64,000 bases of DNA from Azolla caroliniana (GCA_043228905.1 JBHGNT010000012.1:16244001-16308000); one strand, 5' to 3'; shown: positions 11,221-22,262, numbered from the stretch's first letter. The notes: a model not told the origin generated them from the sequence alone. Made by a program: numbers and translations.

Positions 11221-12678
11221 CTATCGTATTCCGTGCCTCCAGATGTCGTCACTGCCCTTATGGTATAATATATTTTCCACTAAACAGAAATTCCGGCTCC
11301 GGACGGCCAGCCGTTTTTTCTCGTCCGTCCGTAATTGGGGTGGCGGTAACCCTGTGGTCAGGAAGTAGGTCATTTCCATGAGCCACCGATCCGGAAAAGT
11401 CTTTTCCGTTCGTTCGGCTAGCGTTGCTACCCACAGAATGTCCACATCCGGAAAGTCGTCGTCATCCTTCTGCGTTGTTTCTCCATTATCAAGTCTTCTC
11501 AAGAAATTTGTCACTATGTGTTGCGTACCCGAGCGGTGCTGAATTACAAAGTCGAATTCTTGAAGCAACAACATCCATCTAGCCAATTTCCCCATCATCG
11601 CTTGTTTCCTTACCAAATATAGTAGTGCCGAGTGATCCACGTGAAACGTGAATTTCCGCCCTAGTAGGTAATGCCGGAACTTATTGATGTTGTAGATCAT
11701 CCCCAACGCCTCACGTTCCATTGTGGAATAGTTACGCTCCGCCGTTGATAATTTCCGACTAGCGTAGTACACCGGCCGGTACCAATTCGGCTCCGTGAGC
11801 TGCATTAGCACACTTCCTATTGCTATGTCTGAGGCATCTACGCACACGTGGAATGGCTTCGCCCAAACTGGTGCCTGTATGACGGGTGCCTGCGTTAGCA
11901 TTACCTTGAGCGCATCATATGCCTTTTCTTCCGTCGCTGTCCATTGGAAGGGAGTCCGATGAACGGCGGCATGTAACTGCATGACGAAGTCCGCCAAATA
12001 GCGTATCATCCGACTATGCCATCGTATTTGTCCTAAAAAACGGTTGAGTGATTTCGCGTTTGCAGGCGTTTTCGCTTGGGTAATCGCAGAGATTTTATCC
12101 GGATCGACCGCTATCCCTTCCTTGCTGACTATATGGCTGAGGAGAGCCCCACTGGTAACGTTGAAGGCACATTTGGCGGGATTCAGGCTTAAGCGTGCGG
12201 TGCGGTAACGTTCTAGGCACAGTTGTAGATGCGTAAAATGGTCGGTTGTTCCCCCATATACCACAAAATCGTCTAAAAAAACTTGCATGAAGGCCGGAAT
12301 ATATTCCCCAAAGATCTCCGTGATTGTCCATTGAAATGTCGTCGGTGCCGTCTTTAGCCCGAACATCATGACGACTGCAACATAGACTCCCCAGTCCGTG
12401 ACAAACGTCGTCTTCTCTTGGTCATCGGGGTGCATGCGTACTTGGCTGTACCCACTGAAGCCATCTAAAAAACTGTACATGTCATGCCTCGCGACGAAGT
12501 CTAGTATGCTATCGGTGAAGGGTAAAGGAAATGCGTCTGTAATGGTTATGGCGTTTAATTTTCGGTAGTCCACGCATACCCGTATTTTGCCATTTTTCTT
12601 TGGTACGACTACGATCGGGCTTAACCATGTAGCTTGTTTAACTAGCCGTATGAATCCCGCCTTGCTGATCATCCCCAA
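11221..12678 (-). pseudogene. Element B reverse transcriptase and RNase H
   Basis: 485 codons open. RT motifs are LSPIVVVPKKNGKIRVCVDYRKLN, MMFGLKTAP (the variant of MPFGLxNAP seen in this family) and FLDDFVVY. RNase H shows CVDASDIAIG, EREALGMI and HVDHSALLYL. The start is artificial: at about 12667 the N-terminus of RT is fused to a repeated piece of RNase H. The reading is otherwise intact, which contrasts with the missing gag and protease. Confidence 0.92.
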
Positions 12679-12772
12679 TGCCTCACGTTCCGTTGTGGAA
12701 AACGCTCCGCCGTTGATAATTTCCGACTAGCGTAGTACACCGACCGGTACCAATTCGGCTCCGTGGGCTGCA
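12667..12772 (-). repeat. Duplicated RNase H fragment at the B inversion junction
   Basis: About 106 bp repeating 11695-11806 in the same orientation, with a small deletion. It marks the breakpoint: RT coding on the minus strand to its left, extra-ORF coding on the plus strand to its right. Confidence 0.85.
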
Positions 12773-13513
12773 CAAGTGGCGGAATTGCATACGTATCGAG
12801 CAGACTGGGAGAACCGGAGGAAAGACAGCCAAGGGTTCTATAACCTCAACGAGGAAAGCATTGCGGCAATGCGCGAGGACCTAGCGCAGGACTATCGCAT
12901 GCTAGCGGACCAACATTTCGAGGAACTCGTGTAACTACTAGATGATTTCGGCAAAAGTCAGGAGGACCTGTTTCACCAGATCACGCAAGCCGGTAGCATG
13001 CGAACAAACGAGGAATCCATCGCGACACCTAGTCCGGATACTACCGAACAAGAGGAACCTCAGGCCATGTGACCAGAAATTACCACTACAGTGAACAACA
13101 CGGAACGGCGAGCGGAGTCCCCCGCAATACCAGACAGCGAAACCACCAACCAAGAAGAACCCCATCCACCAGAGCATACGCTTACGGCCGACTGCACGGA
13201 GAACGTTCCAGACCAAGAGAAACCACAACTCCACTCCCCAGAGCGTACAACGACGGCCGACATCACGAAGGAAGTGATGGACGAAATAGAGTTGTGACCT
13301 ACCGCAAGCCCGCGGACGGATGAACCAAACCCCCTAGCCCATGAAGAGCCCGTAGAACCCGGACCGCCAACACAGGACGACCGCAACACCATGAGAAGCC
13401 CTCTCGACCAAGTAGGGGAACCACACAACGACACGCCTACGGGCCCTACGCCGTCCCCAAACACGGACACTGTAGCAAAACCAAACATCAGGTCCCTTTT
13501 GGAGGAAGATTAA
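12773..13513 (+). pseudogene. Element B, C-terminal part of the extra ORF
   Basis: Plus-strand reading ADWENRRKDSQGFYNLNEES and MREDLAQDY aligns with RADAENRRKTGEKFYKMDEE and IREELSEDF in E. A Glu-, Pro- and Thr-rich tail follows, with in-frame stops, ending RSLLEED and a TAA at 13511-13513. The E and J copies end in DILEEE and DILEDS. Confidence 0.85.
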
Positions 13514-13535
13514 AGGGATGGGTCCGACGTGCCAT

Positions 13536-13557
13536 GGCACTTTCCCACAAGCGTGCC
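13536..13557 (+). repeat. GGCAC-N12-GTGCC box before the B 3' LTR
   Basis: A 5-bp inverted repeat with loop TTTCCCACAAGC, ending 3 nt before the LTR start at 13561. The same box with the same spacing occurs in E (36437-36458, minus strand) and, with C/T and G/A changes, in J (21381-21402). Confidence 0.85.
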
Positions 13558-13560
13558 AGG

Positions 13561-14007
13561 TGTTGTCCGCCGGAATAGTAACTGATGGACAAGAGCGCAG
13601 TAATATGGAATAGAATAATATTGTAACGCATGTAACGGTTCACGCGGGAAGCGTGAACGGCTAAAAGACCCTACGTATATAAAGGGCAAAAAACCTCGGA
13701 TAGAGGAGCGTGTAATTTTGAATGTAAAAGGCGTATCTTAATAGAGTTCTATCTTCTCTGATATCTGTGCGTGTCTGTGATTAATCTACCATGTGTCTGT
13801 AATTCTTAAGAGCGTAGGTGTGAGTAACGGTGAGTGTGCTAGCCCACTGTCTAAGGAGCTCAGTTGTAGCTGTCTCCCTTATACGTTGTAGGTTACGGGA
13901 GGTATCCCACTAAGTAGTACGCATAGACGCTATCATTCGTTGTCACACAGTCACTTTGAGGTCTAGGTCAAAGGATTGACCCTAGACCGTGTTCCTAATC
14001 GATAACA
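13561..14007 (+). repeat. Right (3') LTR of element B
   Basis: 447 bp, TGTTGTCCGCCGG to CGATAACA, followed by the duplication CAAGT (14008-14012). Confidence 0.93.
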
Positions 14008-14012
14008 CAAGT

Positions 14013-15235
14013 TCTTGGTTATTGTCGGGATGTGTAGCACGTTCATGAGTTTCCCTTTTTGCTCGACGTGGTTGAGGGAAACTTCACCGACATGTTCGAT
14101 GGATGCGGAGTGTCGTCTCCAATTTCGACCACTCCTTGTTTTTCCGGTTTCTCGAAGTATGAGAACCATTCCTCGTGACTCATCATATGATTTGACGATC
14201 CGGAGTCAACATACCACACCTCGTTCAGTTTCGAGGTGTTCACCGCCATCGAGTTGGCCTTGTGCTTCATTACGAAGGTTGGGCCCGATCCATTTTTGGC
14301 TCGTTCGGAGCCCTCGGCGTAGTGCGATCGTTCCCGATTTCCTTGTTCGATCCGCCCGGATCTAGATGCGGTTTTCTCCGAATCAGCGTGTTTCTTCCAA
14401 CACTTGTTGTCCTTGTGGCCTTTCTTGCCATAGTACCAGCATTCTGCATCGGGCTTTCCTTGCCGGTTTTCGACGCCGCCTCGACTCCCCCTGCTTCCGG
14501 AGGGTTCGAAACTATTGTTGGCATTACGACCATGCCTTCCATCTTGCTCCTGTCGGCCGCCTCCATTGCGCGCCGACTCGCCTCGCCCGCCACGACCATG
14601 GGGCCTATCTTCCTCCATGTAGAACATCTTGTTGTCGGCATGCATACTCGTCGACGCACCCGCGTGGTTCCCCTCTACTAGGAGCATTGACTGTAAGTCG
14701 AAAAACGACGACATATTCTCCCTCATATAGACCGTAGTTCGGAAAGCTCCGAACTTCGATGTTAAACCTGTGAGGCAGACCTACACCATTTCGTCCTCCT
14801 CGACATTTACATCAACGAGGCCAGAGAGTCATAGATATCCTTGATCATGGAGGTGTAGTCAGCCACAGACATATCTTGTTGTCAAACATTGTTCAACTTT
14901 CTGGTTGTGGTGCTCGCGGCAAAAATCTTTTTCAGATTTCCCCAAGCATCCTTCGGCGTCTTTGCATCCCGAATGTAGCTTAGAAGTTGATTGCTCACAT
15001 AAGATGCGAAGAAGTAGAGAACTTTGCTTGCCGCCTATTCCCAGGCCGGGAAATCTCTGTGTGTTGATTCGGGTGCTGCGTCATTAGCTCCATCGACATA
15101 ATGCCAGTAGCCATGCACGAGCAGGTACTGGTGCATCTTGTACGACCAAGATGCATAGTTGCTTCTGTCGAGCTTCTCCGTCGGAAGCGAGCTAACCATT
15201 CCTCTATCCATTATTTTCTTCTTCTGTTCTTTCAC
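14013..15235 (-). pseudogene. Copia element A gag and protease
   Basis: Starts MKEQKKKIMDRG at 15235. YASWSYKMHQYLLVHGYW is typical of the copia gag N-terminal domain. After several stops and frame changes comes a zinc knuckle CWYYGKKGHKDNKC (about 14400-14445), a charged linker, and the protease VWYVDSGSSNHM (about 14180-14220). It ends at VLHIPTITKN where element B was inserted. Stops near 15035 and 14880 make it inactive. Confidence 0.88.
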
Positions 15236-15279
15236 CGTGATTAGGGTTTGTCTGTTTGTCGGCAGCAGAGGATCTCAAC

Positions 15280-15297
15280 CCTCACGCTCTGATACCA
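15280..15297 (-). other. Primer binding site of copia element A
   Basis: On the minus strand TGGTATCAGAGCGTGAGG follows the 5' LTR directly, complementary to initiator-Met tRNA, as in most plant copia elements. Confidence 0.88.
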
Positions 15298-15713
15298 TGT
15301 AAAAGAATACACGTGGAAGCTTAACAGACACAACCGGGTAACAACAGGCAAAAAACAAAGAAGGTTTAATGGAAAGCTTAATCAACACAGTGTACGCGAG
15401 AGAGACAGAGAGAGAGCAGAACACAAACACTCTATTCCAAAACAATATTCCAAAACTTTGTACATAGGATATGACCAAAGATCACTTTTATACAAGTCCA
15501 TACGAACTGACAGAAGTACTGACACGTACTTCAATGCTCATCAATGAGGCTCTACACTAACTCCCAAAATATATTCATTTGCGGAATATCTGTCCAACGG
15601 CCTCCCAGTTTACGCACCGCTACAGCCTCTCGTTGCGCACCCGGTTTACACACCTAGTCTATGCATTGGTTTACGCGCCCATTGTTGAGCTTGTATCTCA
15701 ACAATATTCAACA
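15298..15713 (-). repeat. 5' LTR of copia element A
   Basis: In the minus sense it starts TGTTGAATATTGTTG at 15713 and ends CTTTTACA at 15298. A TATA box (TGTATAAAAG) is near 15485-15495. The 3' LTR lies beyond the left edge of the window. Confidence 0.85.
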
Positions 15714-16410
15714 AATCTCTTTAGAAAAGCAGAAAGCGCAACCACAACATGGGGAGTTAGTGTTATGTGTGCAACAACTTGAAGCAACCATTGTAGCATT
15801 GCAACAACAAGGATCAAGTACTCCAAGGGCCCAAGATCGGCCTTCCTATGAAATTCGATGGAACGCGATCACAGTCTGTTTTGGAGATACTGATAGCATA
15901 AGGATGACAATCAACAAAATCCGACAATTAAATCAAGGTGATCGTCCAACCTTCGCTTACGATGCAGATTTCCATCTACTCGCCTCAGATATACACTGGG
16001 ATGATCAAGCATTGATGGAGCAATTTCGATACGACCTATGAAATGATGTCAAAGACTTACTCCTGACTTTCTCCGAATAACCAAAATCACTCACAGAGGC
16101 AATCAGTCGAGCGGCACGATGCGATAACCGGCTTTTAGAATGACGTTCGGAACGCCAATTACAAATGCCAAAGACTAGGTCGGAGCCCACATATGCCTCA
16201 GTCATAGTAAAACCATTTGCAAGGGAGTCATATAATGCATCTCCGGCAAATACTCCAACACCGATGGAAATCGACACCACACGTCGTCGTGGACCATTGT
16301 CGGAAGAAGAAAAACAACGACGCTAAGTAAATTGATTATGTCTTTACTGTGGAGGACCAGGGCATATTGCAATAAACTGTCCACATAGGCCAAGAAGACA
16401 AGTAAATCAA
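15714..16410 (+). pseudogene. Element K gag with zinc knuckle
   Basis: Reads QQLEATIVALQQQ, then DADFHLLASDIHWDDQALM and FRYDL. Stops lie at 16039 and near 16078. The knuckle CLYCGGPGHIAINC is at about 16330-16375. It packages element RNA in active relatives; here it is broken. Confidence 0.8.
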
Positions 16411-16559
16411 ATAGTAGCTTGTACTAAACCTAAGTCTATTTTGGTAAGAGTGTCTAATAGTCCTAATCGTACTGATAGCCCAAGTCTATTGAACAAATTT
16501 GAAGTCCTTAGTCAGTTAGAAGAAGAGTTAAACAACTAAGTCCAGCCAAAATAGGAGCC

Positions 16560-16960
16560 GTTTGGTTGGACAACCCTAGATCTGTGCAACCCATTAGTGG
16601 TTCCATTCCCTTTAAGAAAGTTAGCAATGTCTTCCTAGCTTAAGTAACTATTAGTACTAAAAGTATCCCTCTAGTACATGTCTTAGCACTCCTAGATTGC
16701 GGAGCTAATTCTTGCTTCATGGATAAGAATTTTGCCCAAGCTCATTAGATATCCCTAAGAAAACTCCCTTGCCCAGCCTCTATAGTAGTCATTGATGGTC
16801 GCCCCATTGCTTCCGGAAATATCATAGAAGAGTCAGAGCCAATAAGTGTTGTCGTAGATGATTTGGCATGTGTAATATCATTCAATATAATTAGTAGTCC
16901 AGAACATCCCATTGTTTTGGGGTTACCATGGCAGACTCCCTAAAACTGTGCAAGGTCAAA
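16560..16960 (+). pseudogene. Element K protease remnant and RT deletion point
   Basis: LLDCGANSCFMD (about 16690-16725) stands at the active site, with DCG where DSG or DTG is expected. VVDDLACV and PIVLGLPWQ follow. A stop and a junction to RT/RNase H coding come immediately after, so the whole RT palm is deleted. Confidence 0.75.
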
Positions 16961-17949
16961 ACTGTGGTAGAGTGGCAGACTCCCCCCGTTCGTTGGTAGA
17001 TGTGCAATGTTTTTTAGGCTTCTCAAATTTCTACCGCAAGTTTATACAGGACTACTCAAATCTTATTTTTCCTCTCACACAACTTACCAAGAAGGGGAAA
17101 TCGTTTGTTTGGTCTAAGGAAGCGGACACGGGTTTTGTAAGTCTTAAGAAAGCATTTACATCAGCTCCTATTCTAGCTCACGTTGATCCGAACAAACCGT
17201 TCATCATGGAGGCAGGCGCATCGGAGTTTGCCCTTGGTAGCATTCTGTCACAACAAGGCGATGATGAAAAACTACATCTTGTGGCTTTCCACTCGTGCAA
17301 GTTTGACGCCGCTGAAATCAACTGTGAGATACATGACAAGGAGCTATTAGCAATAGTGGATTCTTTTGCACAATGGAGGCATTTTTTAGAGGGATCTTCT
17401 CATCAAGTCACCGTATTCAGTGATCACAAAAACCTTGCCTATTTCCAAAATGTACTTGTATTAAATCGAAGACCAGCTCAGTGGGCCCAATTCCTCACTC
17501 ATTTCAACTTCAAAATTACATATCGTCCTAGGAAGCAGCAAGGGAAGGCAGATGTGTTACCGCGGAACTCGTATCTAGCACCTTGTCCAGGTGATCCAGC
17601 ATTCAATAATCAAAAGCAAATCATCCTGGGACCAACACGACTACAAGCAACGTGGGTTTTTGATACTCCATTGGATTCCCTCATTATCGAGACTATACGC
17701 GAAGACTTGAAGACAGACGCTTTCACTCAAGCCATTTTAGCGCAAATTGATCCCTCGCGGGCAACCTATTCACAATCGCAACAACCAGGTATGGACTATC
17801 GACAATTTGAATGTCATGATGGATTACTATTCTTTACGAAACTCTTGTATGTTCCCAATGGTTCTTGTCATCTTCGAGTAGTCCAAAATTGTCATCACAC
17901 ATATACAATTGGACATTTTGGTAGTACGAAAATGTTGGATTTAGTATGA
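16961..17949 (+). pseudogene. Element K RNase H and integrase zinc region
   Basis: The end of RT (FLGFSNFYRKFIQDYSNL) runs into RNase H. The first catalytic Asp is lost: the sequence is EAGASEFALG where relatives have TDAS. HDKELLAIV and FSDHKNL keep the other acidic residues. The integrase zinc-binding start (HHTYTIGHFG) precedes a stop at 17947-17949. Confidence 0.88.
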
Positions 17950-18900
17950 CGATCATTTTGGTGACCTCATATGCGATGATTTGTCGAAGACTATGTTCGG
18001 ACATGTGATACATGTTGCAGAGCAAAGATGCCAAGACATCATCCATATGGTTTATTGGAACCATTACCAATTCCAAGCAAGTCGTGGCAGTCCATTTCTC
18101 TGGATTTTATCACAGATCTTCCAATTTCAAAGGGACTCGATGCGATCTTAACAATAGTGGATCAATATATATTAAGATGTCACATTTCCTGCCTTGTACT
18201 AAGGCTATCACTAGTGAAGAAACCGCCAAAATTGTCATGTGTGAGGTATTTCGGCATCATGGCCTCCTAGATAGTATCATCAGCGATTGTGGACCTCAAT
18301 TTGTCTCGAAATTTTGGAAGCATCTCTTCAAAATGCTCAATGTCACTTCTAGCCTCTCCTCCGGTTATCACCCTCCAACAGAAGGCCAAGCAGAACAAAC
18401 AAATCAAACGCTGGAACAATATCTTCGGTGTTTTCTAAGCTATCAACAAGATGATTGGGCGGATATTCTTCACTTTGCCAAATTGCTTATAATAACTCTA
18501 TCCACTCATCGACTAGGGTTGCACCATTTTATGCTTATACAAGCTATCATTCTCAATGGTGTGTGTTCGAAACTCCGGAGTTACCCACAAATCCTCATGT
18601 AGAGGATCATTTGGAGCGGCTACGCAAGATACAAGCAGAGACCTATCTACCCATTTACATCAAGCTCAACAAACACAGAAGACTTATGCGGATCATCATC
18701 GGCTTCAGTCTTGTTTTGATATTGGAAATCGGGTATGGCTATTACGACGACACATCAAGACTACTCGACCATGCAATAAATTGGATTATCGACAATAAGG
18801 TCCTTTTCGTATTATCAAAAAAATTAATGATGCCACTTTTCGTCTTGATCTACCTCTGCAACTACAATTACATCCGGTTTTCATAGTTCTCTTCTCAAAC
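17950..18900 (+). pseudogene. Element K integrase core
   Basis: In shifting frames: CDTCCRAK (zinc), SISLDFITDLP (first Asp), ISDCGPQFVSKFW (second Asp) and EGQAEQTNQTLEQYL (catalytic Glu), then the C-terminal part with HRLQSCFDIGNRVWL. At least three frame changes and several stops. Confidence 0.88.
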
Positions 18901-18957
18901 CCTATCAAGATAACACTATTCCGAATTGTATTACACCACCTCCACCCCCGATCAAGC

Positions 18958-19175
18958 TTGAATGAGGATTGGAGTACGAAGTTGCTGCCATCCTCGATTC
19001 GCAACAAGCTCTACTATTTGGTCGATTGGCTAGGCTATAGTCCAAGCGAGCGTACTTGGGAACCAATCGAGAATGTCGCAAATGTTAGAGCTCTTATTCA
19101 AGACTTCCTTCAACAATATCCCCACAAACCAGGTCGTCCATCTAAGACTACTCGTCACACTCGTCGTCTTAAGGT
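18958..19175 (+). pseudogene. Element K chromodomain
   Basis: YEVAAILDS in one frame, then LYYLVDWLGYSPSERTWEP in the next, the typical chromodomain pattern of a plant or fungal chromovirus. It targets insertion to histone-marked chromatin. Confidence 0.87.
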
Positions 19176-19198
19176 GGGGGGGGGGGGGGGGGGGGTAG
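19172..19198 (+). other. Polypurine tract of element K with a run of 20 G
   Basis: AAGGT followed by 20 consecutive G (19176-19195), then TAG and the LTR start. The position is right for the plus-strand primer; the G run is far longer than usual. Confidence 0.85.
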
Positions 19199-19609
19199 TG
19201 TCATGATATGGCATGGTATAGCTCCGAAGAGATTCGAACCCATGACCTTGTGTTACATGGGTTGAACCCTTGCCATTAAACCATGAATTGTACTAGTTTC
19301 AATAAGAAATTCATGTATATTCTAGATTACTCTAGAACATTCTAGAAACTTCAAGAGTAATCTTGACAACACGATAAATAGATGCATAAGGCATTATTCC
19401 GAACCAATTCTGTTCAAGGACAGTCTTAAGGCTCCTAGTTGTTCTTGTATCATTCTTCATATAATATAATATACCTCTTGTTCTCATCAATATCTCATTC
19501 TCTCCTCTCACGTGGTTCTCACACACTCTTTCCCTTCTTAGTACTAATCCTCATTCTTCTCCTCTATCTTTAGTACTAATTCTCCTTGCCTCTAGTACTA
19601 TCTTTGACA
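19199..19609 (+). repeat. 3' LTR of element K, with a tRNA-like part
   Basis: 411 bp from TGTCATGATATGG to TCTTTGACA. On the minus strand of 19213-19290 lie an A-box-like TGGTTTAATGGC and a B-box-like GGGTTCGAATCTC at tRNA spacing. The sequence beyond 19610 is element J. Confidence 0.8.
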
Positions 19610-21357
19610 CCTTTCAAGTACAAGCAACGACGGTAGGAAGGCAAGTCCAAAAGTTAAAGTAAGAAAAACAAGCACTTGAAGAAAAGGTGGAGATGATCAT
19701 AGAACGGATCCGGATCATAATGACTAACCGGAGGCTGAGGCTTGAAGGAGAAGCGGGAGGAGGGTACGACTGCAATATGGAGAGAATGGTCAGTACAAGT
19801 TGTTGAGTTACATATGTTCTGGGCGGATGTAGAAAACCGGAAAAAGACGGACACCAACTTCTATAAAATGGATGAGCGGAGTATTTTTACAATCCGGGAG
19901 GAATTATCCAACGATTTCTATGCCCTCACTCAAGTTCAGACATATGAAATTAAGAAGTTATTGGAGGACTTCGAAGACGACCAATTATAGTTGACATTAG
20001 AGCTTGAAGCCTATGAACGAGCACGGTTGCAGCCGACTCAAGCACAATTGGACGATGTTGGGGCGGAGTGGATTGATATAAGCAATGAAGACCAGCCTAT
20101 CGCTCAACAGTTGGAACCGGTGTCATGATGTTGAGGCTTCACGATGTCGAAACAAAGTTAAAAATCTATAGAAAGACATTTCCCATCTGGAGCTTGTGAC
20201 GAGGAGCATGTACAATTTTTCGGTTCATGAATCAAACTTCAGAAGCCCAAGATATAGCCTCCGGAAGGATCAATGTTACCTTCGAGATCACTCGTGACAA
20301 AACTGTAATTATATCAAACGGGGGAGTTCCAAAATTAAATGAGGATAATTTTGTAATTTCTCGAATGTAAAAGTATTAAATAGAATTTGTAAATAAATAA
20401 ATAAATAAATATTTATTTATTTATTTTAAAAGAAAAAGAAAAAGAAACAACCGCCCATCCATGAGGCGGTTTGTCAACCACCTCAAGAGGGTGGTTGGGT
20501 GGGTGCCCCCTATAAAAGTCACTCCCATGGCGGCTAAAGAGAGAGGAAGAAAGGAGGAAAGAAGAGAAAGTGATGACGAACCTCGTGAGGGTGAAGGATG
20601 TAGAACTCGCTCAAGAAGGTGGTGGCCTGCTGAATACAAGACGAAACTAAAGAAAAGAAAGGCAAGAAAGAAACCAAAGAATTTAAAGTGGTCTAACTCA
20701 ATTGCCTCTTTGCAAACAGAGGTCGTGAGTTCGAGTCCTCCCAAAACATCTTTTTTTCGTAAACAAATTTTATAAAATAAAAATAGTAAATATAAAAACA
20801 AATTTTCGTAAATACTTCAATAGAGAAAGAAAAGTGTTGAAGTGGTTGATTTGATAAGCCAGCTAAGTTTGAGTCTTGTAAAATAACATTTTGGTAAAAC
20901 AAATATTGTAAGTGGAGTTTTACTAATAAATATTTCAGTGACAATGTCACATCTATCTTGTCTTCTCACCTTCTTGTCCTCGCATCATCCGCACAATCAT
21001 CCCCGCGTCACAGAACCCCAGCGGTTGCGACACACAACCACAATCTTTACGACACCGGGATGAAATGAAGGAGAGCAACCGCCACTACTTAAAGGAGAAC
21101 GACCACTAGAGGAGGAGCACCCACCAATGCCAGAAGATGACGAGCCACCTCTACCGGAAGACGAACTGCTAGTAGTCATAGGCGAGCATACGGTGGAGCA
21201 AGGGTCCTTACAATATGAAGCAGACATGGAGCAACAACAAACAGACAACAAGGACGAGGAACCACAACCGCAGTAGGGCCGGTCATATAAGGCCAAGGAT
21301 ATAATGACGGAGCTATAGCCGTTGACTTGTAGTTTGGACATTTTGGAGGATAGTTGA
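19610..21357 (+). pseudogene. Element J, C-terminal part of the extra ORF
   Basis: Reads EKQALEEKVEMIIERIRIIM, then in another frame ADVENRRKTDTNFYKMDERS and IREELSNDFYAL (19820-19935), matching E at 37050-37330. The acidic tail follows, interrupted by solo LTR L between LEP and the continuation GEQPPLLKGERPLEEE. It ends LDILEDS and TGA at 21355-21357. Three frame changes and several stops. This is the third copy of the family in the window. Confidence 0.83.
20121..21054 (+). repeat. Solo LTR L inside element J
   Basis: 934 bp from TGTCATGATGTTG to TTTACGACA, with CCGG repeated on both sides (20117-20120, 21055-21058). Removing it restores the J frame. It has a TATA box (CCTATAAAAGTC) at about 20509-20520, an AT palindrome at 20391-20428, and a tRNA-like stretch (20690-20745, B-box GAGTTCGAGTCC) followed by a run of seven T. 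Confidence 0.82.
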
Positions 21358-21380
21358 GGGCGAGCGGGTTCAACGTGCAA

Positions 21381-21402
21381 GGCACTATCCCACAAGCATG
21401 TC
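21381..21402 (+). repeat. GGCAC-N12 box of element J, eroded
   Basis: GGCAC with loop TATCCCACAAGC, then ATGTC in place of GTGCC (one G to A and one C to T change). The spacing of 3 nt to the LTR start (21406) equals that in B and E. Confidence 0.7.
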
Positions 21403-21405
21403 ATT

Positions 21406-21880
21406 CGCTGCCCAGTGAAGAAGGGACGGAGTGGAGCCGAGCCGGAGAAGCAAGGTTTCGGGGTCGAGTCGGAGGAATCTGAATCCGGAAGAGGATTTGG
21501 AGAAAGTGTGAAAGCTCGACCGGATAAATATAGGATCTTTAGTATTTAGATAAATCAGTAGATATGAAGTGTTGTATTGTAATTAGATCCGAATAGTTTT
21601 TAGGAAGTGTGTCGGGTCTAGAAGGATGTACCGATCCGAACGGATACCGTTTTGGTATCATAACCGGCTACCTATTTAAGGGGCCCAGATTGTACATATG
21701 AAACAACAAGTAATATACTCAAGTTCCCTATCTTTTGTACTTGCTATCTAGGTGTTTCATTATTAATATTACGTGTGATATTGTCTTGTGTTCTATTCCA
21801 AGTATTATAACCGAATAGTTGTGCCGAATCGCCGATTAATGTATTGTTTTGGATTATGATGAATGTAACGGGTTAGGAGA
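21406..21880 (+). repeat. 3' LTR of element J, right end unclear
   Basis: Starts CGCTGCCC, which equals TGTTGTCC of B with C/T changes only. A TATA-like CTATTTAAGGGG is near 21670. No TAACA- or CAACA-type end is recognisable, so the right boundary is a guess from family length. Confidence 0.55.
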
Positions 21881-22062
21881 TAATTGTACGCGGATCTATT
21901 TCCATACCTCCAACCACACCTTTGGATTGTATTCCAGTAGGGAGTACTTATGTGTTTGTGATGAAGATCTAGTCCAGGAAAAACACTGAATTTTCGACCA
22001 AGAGCCAAATCGTCCAAAATACTCCAACCCTGTATTGGGACTCATAGAGCACAATTCATCTC

Positions 22063-22262
22063 GTGTGTTACCCCATTTATCACTCGAAGACAAAGCACAT
22101 AGAGATGAGGTATCACCATATTCAAGAGCTTGTCACTAACTAGAAGCTCAAAGTCCGAAAAGTTGATACCGAGGTGCACATTGCCGATAGCCTAACGAAG
22201 CCGCTCCCAAATCACTACTGCAGAGCACTAGGAGACAAATGGGACTACAAGCTAAGGATAAC
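22063..22262 (+). pseudogene. Ty1/copia RNase H scrap
   Basis: YHSKTKHIEMRYHHIQELV, a stop, then KVRKVDTEVHIADSLTKPLP is the conserved end of copia RNase H. No other part of this element is recognisable nearby. A GCCGAAAGG-rich low-complexity stretch follows (22310-22400). Confidence 0.85.

Larger units (their letters stand above)
7869..14007 (+). mobile_element. Ty3/gypsy element B, internally inverted, with extra ORF
   Basis: Flanked by a perfect 5-bp duplication CAAGT (7864-7868, 14008-14012) and by LTRs of 448 and 447 bp in plus orientation. The leader and gag start (8317-8508) and the end of the extra ORF (12773-13513) are on the plus strand. The block between them, carrying RT, integrase and the first part of the extra ORF, is on the minus strand. 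Most of gag and the protease are missing. It belongs to the same family as E and J. It lies inside copia A and carries a solo LTR of the family of element I. Confidence 0.92.
15714..19609 (+). mobile_element. Ty3/gypsy chromovirus K, 3' part
   Basis: Plus-strand element interrupted in gag by copia A (its 5' end lies left of the window). It carries gag, zinc knuckle, protease, RNase H, integrase and a chromodomain, then a polypurine tract and a 411-bp LTR. RT is missing: the protease segment (VLGLPWQ, about 16910-16935) joins within about 40 bp to the end of RT (CFLGFSNFYRKF, about 17005). It is inserted into the extra ORF of element J. Confidence 0.9.

Noticed and set aside
19213-19290. Functional tRNA gene on the minus strand
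   Set aside because: A- and B-box-like sequences only; it is part of the LTR of K and lacks a closing acceptor stem.
20690-20760. Functional tRNA gene
   Set aside because: The acceptor stem is not recognisable and the anticodon loop has the wrong size; it lies inside a solo LTR.
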